NCBI RefSeq assembly: GCF_000017625.1
Contig: NC_009712.1
Span: 2,356,001-2,420,000, forward strand
Direction: 5' to 3'
Length of the DNA stretch: 64,000 nt
Source: Methanoregula boonei 6A8
Lineage (GTDB): Archaea > Halobacteriota > Methanomicrobia > Methanomicrobiales > Methanospirillaceae
In this document: piece by piece, positions 8,501-16,235 of the stretch
How the letters are laid out: each line of letters begins with the position of its first letter
Numbering within the stretch: position 1 is the first letter of the stretch
Program-made: the position numbers and the translations under genes
Notes under the pieces: model-generated
Databases searched by the model: none
Seen by the model: only the letters and a program-made list of their open reading frames with translations
Told to the model about the DNA's origin: nothing

Positions 8501-10276
8501 ATGTCAGACCCGAAGATCAGGACGCCGATCGTGTGCGTCATGGGACATGTGGATCACGGGAAAACCTCACTTCTCGACCGGATCCGCGGGTCATCGGTCG
8601 TTGCCTCGGAAGCAGGTGCGATCACCCAGCACATTGGCGCTACAATCGTCCCCATCGAGGCGATCCGGAAGATGAGCGGATCGATGGAGAAGATCCCCAT
8701 CAACATCCCCGGCCTGCTCTTTATCGATACGCCGGGGCACCACGCGTTTACCACACTTAGGGCCCGGGGAGGGGCGCTTGCCGACATGGCGATCCTGGTC
8801 GTGGACATCAGCCAGGGGTTCCAGCCCCAGACCATTGAGGCCCTGCAGATCCTGCGGAACTGCAAGACGCCGTTTGTGATCGCTGCCACCAAGGTGGACC
8901 GGATCCATGGCTGGCGGATCAACAAGGACGAATCGTTTTTGTCCAGTTTTGGCAAGCAGAACGAACGGGTGAAGACCGATATCGAGACCAAGACCTACGA
9001 GATCGTTGGCAAACTCTCCGATCTCGGGTTCTCCGCGGACCGGTACGACCGGGTCTCGGATTTCCAGCGCAACCTTGCAATTGTTCCCGTAAGCGCCCAC
9101 ACGGGCGAGGGGATCGCGGACCTCCTCATGATCATGATCGGGCTTGCCCAGCGGTACATGGGCGAGGAGCTCAAACTTTCTGCAGAGGGACCAGGCGAGG
9201 GGACCGTGCTCGAGGTAAAAGAAGAGCGGGGCCTGGGGACAACGCTTGATGTGATCCTGTACAACGGCACGCTCTCGGTCGGTGACGAGATCGCGATGGC
9301 CAGCCAGGATGACGTGGTGACCACCAAGGTCAGATCGCTTTTGAAACCCCGACCCATGAAGGAGATCCTCATCGAGGACCGGTTCGAGCGCGTAAAGTCG
9401 GTTGTGGCGGCGTCCGGGATCAAGGTTTCGGCCCCGGGCCTTGAAAAAGTGATTGCCGGTTCGCCGCTCTTTGTGACCCGGGGGAACATGGACGAGCTCG
9501 CCGCCAGGATCCGAAAGGAGATGCAGGAGATCCATGTGAACCTTGCCGAAGAGGGGATCGTGATCAAGGCGGATACAATCGGGGCACTCGAAGCGCTCTG
9601 CAAAGAGCTGGAGTCAAAAGAGATCAAAGTGATGCGGGCACAGGTTGGCCCGGTAAGCCGGCACGACCTGATCGACACCGAGACCATCAAGAACCCGACA
9701 TTCCGCGTGCTCCTGTCCTTCAATACCCCGATCCTTCCCGACGCGGCGGATATGATAAAAGACCCGCTCTACACGCAGGTGAAGGTCTTCTCAGGCCAGG
9801 TGATCTACCAGCTCATCGATCAGTACGTGGCATGGCGCGACGAGCAGAAACGGATCGCGGAGAAGGCGCAATTCGAGCACGTGATGATGCCGGCAAAAAT
9901 CCGGTTGCTGCCGGACTGCGTGTTCCGGCAGAGCAACCCGGCCGTGGTCGGGGTGCGCGTGCTGGGCGGGAAGCTCCGTGCGGATGTGGACCTGGTAAAG
10001 ACTGACGGGAAAAAGATCGGGCACCTCAAGACCATGCAGCTCCGGCAGGAATCGATTAAGGAGGCGGACGCAGGCCTTGAGGTGGCAATCTCGATTGAAG
10101 GGGCAACCGTAGGACGGCAGCTCAACGTGGGAGACGATCTCCTGGTGGACCTGCCCGAGCGCCACGTGAAGGTGCTTGAACGTGAGATGCTCAAGAACCT
10201 CAACATCAGCACGCAGGAAGTGCTCGCGGAATTTGTTGCGATCCGGCGCAAGGCCGAGCCGTTCTGGGGTAAGTGA
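8501..10276 (+). CDS. infB: Translation initiation factor aIF5B
   Basis: This 591-residue GTPase promotes ribosomal subunit joining at start codons. G1 is GHVDHGKT (residues 15-22), G3 is DTPGHHAF, G4 is ATKVDR in place of NKxD, and G5 is VPVSAHTGEG. These are followed by the beta-barrel domain II, the alpha/beta domain III and the C-terminal domain IV (from about residue 430), as in archaeal aIF5B. ATG 8501 follows GGAGG; an in-frame codon at 8453 would add 16 residues with no match to the family. The eS6 gene follows, a common archaeal arrangement of translation genes. Confidence 0.97.
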   Translation: MSDPKIRTPIVCVMGHVDHGKTSLLDRIRGSSVVASEAGAITQHIGATIVPIEAIRKMSGSMEKIPINIPGLLFIDTPGHHAFTTLRARGGALADMAILVVDISQGFQPQTIEALQILRNCKTPFVIAATKVDRIHGWRINKDESFLSSFGKQNERVKTDIETKTYEIVGKLSDLGFSADRYDRVSDFQRNLAIVPVSAHTGEGIADLLMIMIGLAQRYMGEELKLSAEGPGEGTVLEVKEERGLGTTLDVILYNGTLSVGDEIAMASQDDVVTTKVRSLLKPRPMKEILIEDRFERVKSVVAASGIKVSAPGLEKVIAGSPLFVTRGNMDELAARIRKEMQEIHVNLAEEGIVIKADTIGALEALCKELESKEIKVMRAQVGPVSRHDLIDTETIKNPTFRVLLSFNTPILPDAADMIKDPLYTQVKVFSGQVIYQLIDQYVAWRDEQKRIAEKAQFEHVMMPAKIRLLPDCVFRQSNPAVVGVRVLGGKLRADVDLVKTDGKKIGHLKTMQLRQESIKEADAGLEVAISIEGATVGRQLNVGDDLLVDLPERHVKVLEREMLKNLNISTQEVLAEFVAIRRKAEPFWGK

Positions 10277-10350
10277 GAGAAGCGCTCAGGGTCAGCTGGC
10301 GGCGCCGAGCTTGCGGGTCTGGGAGACGCGAGGGTTTAATAGCGTACTGG

Positions 10351-10395
10351 TATAATTAAATGGGTACTTCACGTGCACAGGCGTACGTTACGCCT
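10351..10395 (+). promoter_or_regulatory. eS6 promoter with inverted repeat at the start region
   Basis: A TATA-like TATAATTAAA lies at 10351-10360. About 26 bases downstream, the expected transcription start falls within an inverted repeat at 10379-10395 (AGGCGTA, 3-base spacer, TACGCCT). The remaining ~70 bases to the eS6 start may be an untranslated leader. The repeat could be an operator or the stem of an mRNA hairpin. Confidence 0.4.
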
Positions 10396-10463
10396 AAGGG
10401 CCGGAGAGTGAACGGGAATGCCAATCGGTTGCGTCCCGGGATGACCAATACGGAGAATCAAGC

Positions 10464-10895
10464 ATGGTTGAATTAAAAGTCGTAGTATCAGACCCGAAGA
10501 CCGGTCGCGCATACAATGTCGATGCCAGCACCGGAGCGGCAGGAGCAGTCGTGGGCAAGAAGATCGGGGATGAAGTGGACGCCGGCCCCCTCGGGCTTGC
10601 CGGTTACAAGATCCTGATCACCGGGGGCTCGGACCAGACCGGGACACCGGCACGAAAGAGCCTGCCGGGCGCAGGGCGGAGGAAACTCCTGCTTGCAGAG
10701 GGCGTAGGGTTCCACCCCGTGATGGAAGGCGAGCGCAAGAGAAAGATGATCCGCGCCCACCAGATCACCCCCGAGTTTGTGCAGGTCAACGCACGCGTGA
10801 CCGCGTACGGCGAAAAGACCCTCGACGAGCTCTTCCCCAAGGTCGAAGGCGCCGAGAAGAAAGAGAAGACCAAAGAGAGAAAGGTCCGGAAGTAA
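10464..10895 (+). CDS. rps6e: 30S ribosomal protein eS6
   Basis: A full-length archaeal eS6 of 143 residues, a small-subunit ribosomal protein. Hallmarks are the N-terminal VVSDPKTGRAY, the central TGGSDQTGTPARKSLPGAGRRK (split here by reading as two parts: TGGSDQTGTP, then ARKSLPGAGRRK), and a basic C-terminus. Its last ~250 bases and the sequence just downstream are repeated, with damage, at 11242-11505. The intact copy has all expected segments and is surely the functional one. Confidence 0.97.
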   Translation: MVELKVVVSDPKTGRAYNVDASTGAAGAVVGKKIGDEVDAGPLGLAGYKILITGGSDQTGTPARKSLPGAGRRKLLLAEGVGFHPVMEGERKRKMIRAHQITPEFVQVNARVTAYGEKTLDELFPKVEGAEKKEKTKERKVRK

Positions 10896-10937
10896 CGTTC
10901 CCGGGCAAAAATACTTTTTTCGCGCTTCGCTGTTTTT

Positions 10938-11241
10938 CCGGTTTCTGTTCTGTGGTGCACGTTTCTGATACGTGTGCGTGTCGCGGTTCTTTGGGAACAT
11001 CCCGCAACAGAATCCGACCGCATTTTTGAGTGCAAAATCCATTTCACTCAACGCCAAGACTATTTCATACCAAAACAATTTCCCTGTATGTCAATCAAGA
11101 CCAAGTGTCCGAAAGGACTGAGATACAGCTGCTGCGGCTGCTGGTTCCGGAGCTTTTGCCCGTATTCCAACTGTGGATAACTGCATGAACACAGCCGGCG
11201 CCTGAGCCGGATGAGGAGGGGGTACCCATTCCCCAGCGGGA
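10938..11241. other. Spacer between the two eS6 copies
   Basis: About 300 bases separate the functional eS6 gene with its T-rich tail from its broken copy. The only coding candidate is the short Cys-rich frame at 11088-11180. I see no transposase, tRNA or strong hairpin here. Confidence 0.5.
11088..11180 (+). CDS. Possible Cys-rich 30-residue peptide
   Basis: An ATG frame in the spacer encodes 30 residues with six cysteines, ending in SCCGCWFRSFCPYSNCG. The Cys density would suit a small metal-binding peptide. No ribosome-binding site is visible upstream and the composition does not prove coding, so it may be chance. The same frame extends upstream to 10974 without better support. Confidence 0.2.
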   Translation: MSIKTKCPKGLRYSCCGCWFRSFCPYSNCG

Positions 11242-11505
11242 CGGCACGAAAGAGCCTGGCGGGCGCGGGGCGTAGGGTTCCATCCTGTGATAGAAGGCGA
11301 GCGCAAGAGAAAGATGATCCGCGCCTACCAGATCACCCCCGAGTTCGTGCAGGTCAACGCCCGCGTGACCGCGTACGGCGAAAAGACCCTTGACGAGCTC
11401 TTCCCCAATGTCGAAGGCGCCGAGAAGAGAAAGAAAACCAAAGAGAGAAAGGTCCAGGAGTATGTTTCCCGGGCAAAAATACTTTTTTCGCGCTTCGTTG
11501 TTTTT
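11242..11505 (+). pseudogene. Broken partial duplicate of the eS6 gene
   Basis: This segment repeats 10648-10937 almost base for base. It begins inside the gene at CGGCACGAAAGAGCCTG and ends in the T-rich tail beyond the stop codon. It lacks the N-terminal half. It has also lost 26 bases between two GGGCG repeats (the copy-one segment starting near 10673), which shifts the frame. Several substitutions and a lost stop codon show it is not maintained. The surviving frame still matches eS6 from GERKRKMIRAYQ to KKTKERKVQ. Confidence 0.9.
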
Positions 11506-11610
11506 GTTTCTTGAAGTTCCAGGGATCATTTCCAGTACGCGTGCGTATCGATTTGCGCTCCGCTCTTCTCCACAAATACTGGCCGGCAGGGTGTACCCCG
11601 CGGATCGAAA

Positions 11611-11801
11611 GGGGGGTGGGTGGGGGGCACCCCCCCCTCCACCGGATCAGTGTGGCTCTTCCATTCTGCGCGGGAAAAAGCGGGCCGTTCGCGTTGAGTT
11701 GCCGACGGAAGGATGTGGGCCGGACAGATGCCGTACCAAGGGGGTACCCCCCATGAGCTAAAAAACAGTCGGGGGGAGGGTGACCCCCACCCCCCTCCCC
11801 C
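11611..11801. repeat. GC-rich modular repeat, locus A
   Basis: Three G-run/C-run inverted modules occur in order. Module 1 (11611-11640) is GGGGGGTGGGTGGGGGG followed by a C run. Module 2 (11739-11754) is centred on GGGGGTACCCCC. Module 3 (11771-11801) is GGGGGGAGGGTG followed by C runs. Each can fold as a hairpin, and the G runs could form a quadruplex. The same three modules, in the same order, recur at 50135-50358. Long open frames across this segment are artefacts of base composition. Confidence 0.75.
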
Positions 11802-12103
11802 AATAGCGCGGATCCCGGAAGGGAAACGGGAGACAAAACTGCACAGAGGGGCTCAGGGAGTTCACAAGCAGCACGCGAAGCCCCACGAGCGACCAGCGAG
11901 GTTTGTGGTGCGGATGGGATGGGGATTGATGCGATCAAAGCGGAGTTGTTGCCGCAGATGCTATATGTGGGGGTGGAGTGATGAAGGCAAGAAAAGATCC
12001 CCCACAAAATAAACAATATTTCTCGCTCCCGGGGATCCATTCGGCCAAATTGCTATTCCATGAACGAGACGGACCACCTTCATATTTGGGATTATCTGTT
12101 TGT
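11802..12103. other. Intergenic stretch before the A+T-rich island
   Basis: About 300 bases without a convincing gene. Base composition changes here from G+C-rich to A+T-rich at around 12000, marking the left edge of the accessory island. Confidence 0.5.
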
Positions 12104-12523
12104 TTATTTGAGTTCATTTGTAGATTGTACAATGCTAGGGCTATCCACATAACAAAAAGATTGTGGAGGGACAAAACGCTCGAACGTGTTGTATGGATTT
12201 ATTGGTTCTTCGAATGTCTCCAACTCATCAATCGGAATCGCATAGCCGGTTTCTTTACCAGAAAAGTAATTAAAGAATTCTGACTCGCTTAGTCCAGAAA
12301 ACTCACGGAACTGCTCCCAAAGGAAATCCGGTGAGCCCTGCACAATTTTCCCGGGGTGGAAACAAGCAACAATTTTCTTCATAGGAGATGAGGAGTAAAT
12401 ATAAACGGTTTTACTATTGGAATCATTGAAGATCTTCTTTCGAAATTCGTAATGCTTGGTCCCCTCCAAGATAGCTTGGACATACTTAGGTTTGATGGAA
12501 AGCAAAACACCGGTCAATTCCAC
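12104..12523 (-). CDS. ASCH-domain protein
   Basis: A 139-residue protein made almost wholly of an ASCH (PUA-like) domain, a fold associated with RNA or modified-nucleotide binding. The family signature is LLSIKPKYVQAILEGTK followed by EFRKK near residue 26. A strand-turn with VYIYSSSPMKKIVACF follows, then the W-x2-F segment and a C-terminal PPQSFCYV. It starts with GTG at 12523, preceded by a weak GGGAG. It is read toward the eS6 duplicate and away from the PIN fusion. It closely resembles the ASCH protein at 14211 and the C-terminal domain of the gene at 14626, so the locus has three related domains. Confidence 0.85.
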   Translation of the reverse strand: MELTGVLLSIKPKYVQAILEGTKHYEFRKKIFNDSNSKTVYIYSSSPMKKIVACFHPGKIVQGSPDFLWEQFREFSGLSESEFFNYFSGKETGYAIPIDELETFEEPINPYNTFERFVPPQSFCYVDSPSIVQSTNELK

Positions 12524-12673
12524 AAACTCCCAAATCTAAAAAATATGTTTCGTCTATACCTATTTAAGTACCGCGTAGGAGAAGTGAAAATAAACATCCC
12601 GCTATCTTACTATAGCACTCTAAAAGATCCCAATGCGTTATATTCATCAGTTTGTAGAAAGGTATATGGGAGA

Positions 12674-12690
12674 TTTATAATATATATTTA
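12674..12690 (+). promoter_or_regulatory. Strong TATA box for the PIN/ASCH/GNAT genes
   Basis: The run TTTATAATATATATTTA is the most TATA-like sequence in this region and lies 32-48 bases before ATG 12722. There is no Shine-Dalgarno-like motif before that ATG, so a very short or absent leader is likely. Confidence 0.55.
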
Positions 12691-12721
12691 AAAAGATCGA
12701 TTGGTTGTGTCGGCGATCTCG

Positions 12722-14233
12722 ATGAAATTATTGTTGGATACTAATATTATTTTACACCGTGAAGGGAAAAATCCCATCAATCCAGATATTGGGAAATTAT
12801 TTTCCTGGATCGACCGGCTAGGTTATCAAAAATGTGTACACCAGATTACTGTTGATGAAATAAAAAAAATTCAAGATCAAAAAGTCCGTACCGCTTTTTT
12901 GGTGAAACTGGAAAGTTATCACATCCTTCCTACTGTTGCACCAATTCATACCGATGTAAAAAAAGTATCCGATCATTGGGATACCAAATCCAATGATTTA
13001 AACGATACTCTACTTCTAAATGAAGTCTATGCAGGTCGAGTTGATCTTCTACTAACGGAAGATAAGAAAATTCATAAAAAAGCCAGTGATCTGGGGATTA
13101 ATGGCAAGATCTTTACCATTGATTCATTATTAGAGAAATTAACGTCAGAAAATCCCGATTTTGTAGATTATAAGGTTCTAGCCATAAAAAAAGAGTTCTT
13201 TGGGAACATAGATATCACAGATGAATTTTTTAATAGTCTGCGAGAGGATTATTCGGATTTTAATGAGTGGTTTAATCGGAAATCTGACGAAATCGCGTAT
13301 GTTTGTATGTTGGAGAAAAAAGTCCTGGCCTTTCTCTACATGAAGGTTGAAACCGAAAAAGAGTCCTATAGCGATATTACACCGATATTTAAACCAAATA
13401 AACGGTTGAAAATTGGTACCTTCAAAGTGAAACTAAATGGCTATATTTTGGGAGAGCGCTTCCTAAAAATTATATTTGATAATGCGTTACACCAGTCCGT
13501 CAAAGAAATCTATGTTACAATTTTCCCCAAACGCCCCGAGCAAGAAAGGCTCATTCAGTTACTTACTGATTTTGGATTCACACCTCATGGAATTAAAACA
13601 TCTAAATACGGTGAGGAACTGGTATATGTCAGGGATTTTTCACCTAAAGTATCCCTCAATACTCCTAAAACAACATATCCCTACCTATCTAAAAACGCAA
13701 GAAAATTTATTGTTCCAATTTATCCGGCCTATCACACGAGCCTACTTCCTGACTCCATTCTTCAAAGAGAATCTCCAGCGGATTTTATTGAAAATGAACC
13801 TCACAGAAATGCTATCTCCAAAGTTTATATTTCGCGGTCCTATCGCAAAGATTTGCAATCCGGTGATGTAATTATTTTTTACAGAACTGGTGGATACCAT
13901 CAATCAGTAATCACGACTATTGGAATCGTGGAAAACGTCCATAAAAATATTCAAAGTTTAGAGGATTTTGTTTGGATTTGCAGAAAAAGGAGCGTGTTTT
14001 CTGCAAATGAGTTGAAAGAGCAGTGGGATAAATACCCAACCATTCGGCCATTCGTAGTAAATTTTCTCTATGCGTATTCATTCCCTAAACGACTCACTTT
14101 GCAACGCCTTATTCAGTTGGGAATTATTACCGATATTCATTCTGCACCTCGGGGATTTGAACTAATCTCTGAAGAGGCATTCGAAAAGATAGTTTTGGAG
14201 ACAGGAACCGATGGCCATATTATTATCAATTAA
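12722..14233 (+). CDS. PIN nuclease - GNAT - PUA-like fusion protein
   Basis: The product has 503 residues in three parts. Residues 1-140 form a PIN domain with candidate metal ligands D6 (LLLDTN), E46, D95 and D114. Residues about 155-305 resemble a GNAT acetyltransferase, with a motif-A-like stretch NGYILGERFLKIIF (239-252) and a C-terminal GFTPHG. Residues about 318-480 look like an EVE/ASCH-type PUA-like domain, with KVYISRSYRKDLQSGDVIIF and the hydrophobic strands that follow. It is A+T-rich unlike neighbouring core genes. It overlaps the next ASCH gene by 23 bases, suggesting translational coupling. Possible roles are RNA cleavage and tRNA or protein acetylation guided by a nucleic-acid reader; none is shown by sequence alone. 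Confidence 0.82.
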   Translation: MKLLLDTNIILHREGKNPINPDIGKLFSWIDRLGYQKCVHQITVDEIKKIQDQKVRTAFLVKLESYHILPTVAPIHTDVKKVSDHWDTKSNDLNDTLLLNEVYAGRVDLLLTEDKKIHKKASDLGINGKIFTIDSLLEKLTSENPDFVDYKVLAIKKEFFGNIDITDEFFNSLREDYSDFNEWFNRKSDEIAYVCMLEKKVLAFLYMKVETEKESYSDITPIFKPNKRLKIGTFKVKLNGYILGERFLKIIFDNALHQSVKEIYVTIFPKRPEQERLIQLLTDFGFTPHGIKTSKYGEELVYVRDFSPKVSLNTPKTTYPYLSKNARKFIVPIYPAYHTSLLPDSILQRESPADFIENEPHRNAISKVYISRSYRKDLQSGDVIIFYRTGGYHQSVITTIGIVENVHKNIQSLEDFVWICRKRSVFSANELKEQWDKYPTIRPFVVNFLYAYSFPKRLTLQRLIQLGIITDIHSAPRGFELISEEAFEKIVLETGTDGHIIIN

Positions 14234-14633
14234 GCCAGTATACGTCAAAAAAATTTTTTCCGGTGAAAAAACCGTCGAATTTCGAAAGGCGAAACCTAAC
14301 TATCCCCCAAGCGTGATTTTTATTTATGAAGGATCCCCCACAAAAAAAATTGTAGGGTGGTTCACTGTAAAAAAAATATTTTCCGGAACCCCAAATGAGA
14401 TTTGGGCGAGATATGGTACAGTCGGTGGAATTTCGAAAAAGATGTTTTTTGAATATTGCTCTGACAGCAAACAAATTTTCGCCTTCGAAATTGATAAAAA
14501 AAGCCGATTCCCCAATCCAATAGATCCTTTGAAAATTGATCCCAATTTTTCACCTCCCCAAAATTTCTCTTATCGAAATTATCCCTTGGCACAGTCTGGT
14601 GTTAACGAGCAAATGGAGTTAGACCATGTCTGA
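14211..14633 (+). CDS. ASCH-domain protein
   Basis: This 140-residue protein is a paralogue of the ASCH protein at 12104: LLSIKPVYVKKIFSGEKT and EFRKAKP at the N-terminus, FIYEGSPTKKIVGWF in the middle, and SPPQNFSYRNYP near the end. The start lies inside the 3' end of the PIN-GNAT gene, and the stop overlaps the start of the GNAT-ASCH gene by 8 bases. The three genes are therefore almost certainly one operon. As a free ASCH domain it may be a reader subunit or an antitoxin-like partner for the fused enzymes; this is inference. Confidence 0.85.
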   Translation: MAILLSIKPVYVKKIFSGEKTVEFRKAKPNYPPSVIFIYEGSPTKKIVGWFTVKKIFSGTPNEIWARYGTVGGISKKMFFEYCSDSKQIFAFEIDKKSRFPNPIDPLKIDPNFSPPQNFSYRNYPLAQSGVNEQMELDHV

Positions 14634-15897
14634 ATATCGACTTGATCGGATTCTTCAGGATGATGAGATTCGTCAATTAAATGACTTATTATCTCCAAAA
14701 TTTTCGGCAGATTATCCGAATTTTGAAATTTGGTTAAAAAGTGTTCAGACGGAAATGTCCAATGGTAAAAGGCGCTTTGCGATAGGGATCTGGAAAGAAA
14801 AATTGATTGCCACTTCGATTATCAAATTAACGGCCAGTGGTGTTGCAGAATTAAAAAGTTTTTTTGTCGATCCGGATTTTATCCATCAGAGATACAGTAA
14901 TGACTTATATTCTGAAGTGGAAAACCAGTGTCGTAAATCTGGTACGACTCGAATCATTTCTTATCTCTATATCGATAACAAGGAAATGATTGAATTTTTA
15001 ATTTCCAAAGGATTTTTAATTTCAGGTAAAGATGATCTCTACGGTAATGGGCGGGAATCCTATATCCTATCAAAGGCCTTAATGCCAGAATATTTTGGGG
15101 ATCCTTTCGATTGGGAAAATTTGGGAGGATGGTATCTCAGTATTGTTCTTAAGGCTGCGAAAATTGAGGATCATCCGGTTGTAAGCGATCGCGCTTTTGA
15201 TAGACATATGAAAATTGATTTTAATAATTGTTCATTAGATGCTCTTGTTGAAATTAAAGATGAAAAAGTTGACTTCGATCCAATTATGGTTTTACATCAA
15301 TGCTGTTCAACCTCTAAGTACCATTTTCCAATATTTGTGGCACGTTCGTTTTCTAAACGGGCAGAAAAATATGCAAGAGAGAATGGCGTGCTGATATTTT
15401 CATCTAAAGATATCGCAAAGATCCTTGGTAACCTACCTCCTGTTTTCTGCGATGGTCCCATCAAGGGTATGGTTGTCTCAATTAAACCAGAATACCTTAA
15501 ACGACTTCTTCAAAAGAAGCGCCCTCTTTATTATGTTAAAGGCGGGCCCATAGGGAAGAAATTACAAAAAGGTCAAACTCTGGTTTTTTACTCACTTGAT
15601 CCTGAAAAAGCAGTCACTGCCCTTGGTGAAATCCAATCTGTTCATATCGACACTCCGCAAAAAATCTGGAATCGCTTTGGTAAACATTTGGCCTTTTCAG
15701 AGCAGGAGTATTTCCGATTTGCATCCATCAAACAAAACATAGTCGCAATTGAATTGAGTAAAATCACGCCCATCGCCCCGATAAAAGAATCCGAGTTAGA
15801 CGCAATAATCCCTAAAAAAGATAGAAGTGGATCTTATCTCTCCGACAAAACGCTTAAAAAAATATTAAAGTATGCAAATTTGCAGCATTCCATCTAA
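14626..15897 (+). CDS. GNAT - restriction-nuclease-like - ASCH fusion protein
   Basis: The 423-residue product has three regions. Residues 1-150 are GNAT-like, with LKSFFVDPDFIHQRYSNDLY (76-95) and a following EMIEFLISKGF helix-strand typical of the fold. Residues about 160-270 resemble the restriction-endonuclease-like (Mrr) fold, with DALVEIKDEKV (205-215) as a possible core and FPIFVARSFSKRAEKYA then GVLIFSSKDIAKIL as in Mrr C-terminal halves. Residues about 282-390 are a third ASCH-like domain starting VVSIKPEYLKRLL. Catalytic residues of the middle part are uncertain. It ends the operon and is followed by a hairpin at 15898-15921. Confidence 0.8.
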   Translation: MSEYRLDRILQDDEIRQLNDLLSPKFSADYPNFEIWLKSVQTEMSNGKRRFAIGIWKEKLIATSIIKLTASGVAELKSFFVDPDFIHQRYSNDLYSEVENQCRKSGTTRIISYLYIDNKEMIEFLISKGFLISGKDDLYGNGRESYILSKALMPEYFGDPFDWENLGGWYLSIVLKAAKIEDHPVVSDRAFDRHMKIDFNNCSLDALVEIKDEKVDFDPIMVLHQCCSTSKYHFPIFVARSFSKRAEKYARENGVLIFSSKDIAKILGNLPPVFCDGPIKGMVVSIKPEYLKRLLQKKRPLYYVKGGPIGKKLQKGQTLVFYSLDPEKAVTALGEIQSVHIDTPQKIWNRFGKHLAFSEQEYFRFASIKQNIVAIELSKITPIAPIKESELDAIIPKKDRSGSYLSDKTLKKILKYANLQHSI

Positions 15898-15921
15898 ATG
15901 ACGACAGGTTGCTGCCGTCAT
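15898..15921 (+). terminator. Hairpin after the GNAT/ASCH operon
   Basis: An imperfect inverted repeat, ATGACGACAG / CTGCCGTCAT with a 4-base loop, starts right at the stop codon of the last island gene. There is no strong T run, so its role as a terminator is only likely. Confidence 0.4.
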
Positions 15922-15960
15922 GGAGAATTTCAAATTTTAGATCTTCAAAAGAGACAGCCA

Positions 15961-16113
15961 TTATAATCTGGTTTTTCTTGCCAGATATGCCGCCTTGCGT
16001 GCCAGCTCGCGACCCTCGGGCGTATCGTAGCGTGCCGGGTTTTCCATATACCGGTAAAATTCCCGGGCGTCCTCACCTTAAAGGACAAGCCCCACTTCTA
16101 TTGGTCGAGCCAT
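15961..16113 (-). pseudogene. Broken small antitoxin-like gene with an internal stop
   Basis: On the minus strand an ATG opens the frame MARPIEVGLVL, then an in-frame TAA, then GEDAREFYRYMENPARY and on to ARKTRL and a second TAA, 51 codons in all. Coding character continues unchanged across the TAA, so a single codon seems to have mutated, probably from AAA or GAA. The size and the IEVGLVL...GEDAREF pattern resemble small archaeal antitoxins beside PIN toxins, but I see no toxin gene downstream. The island at 12.1-15.9 kb starts where one would be expected. Confidence 0.55.
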
Positions 16114-16235
16114 GTTATCTCTCTGCTATAATGCGAACTCAAATCTAATTTTATGTCCGATACCTGAGTTTATTTTCCTGCAATCATGTAAAGATATTCT
16201 ATCCGATCGGAACTTTCAACAAACAGCAAATTTTT

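Noticed and set aside
8591-9535. Minus-strand frame of 314 codons inside the aIF5B gene
   Set aside because: It lies fully inside a well-supported gene and the translation has no family character; high G+C reduces stop codons on the opposite strand.
11611-11801. GC-rich repeats as a CRISPR array
   Set aside because: The modules are different from each other, are not spaced by regular unique spacers and no cas gene is near.
11354-12040. Long minus-strand frame across the eS6 duplicate and GC-rich repeats
   Set aside because: It crosses repeats and a duplicated gene, has no start signal and its protein is Pro/Gly/Arg-rich noise; composition alone explains it.
12104-15897. Island as a mobile element with integrase
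   Set aside because: No integrase, transposase or clear direct repeats were found at its edges; only composition suggests transfer.
15961-16113. TAA read through as an amino acid
   Set aside because: Pyrrolysine in methanogens is encoded by TAG, not TAA, and no recoding element is visible; a simple nonsense mutation is likelier.
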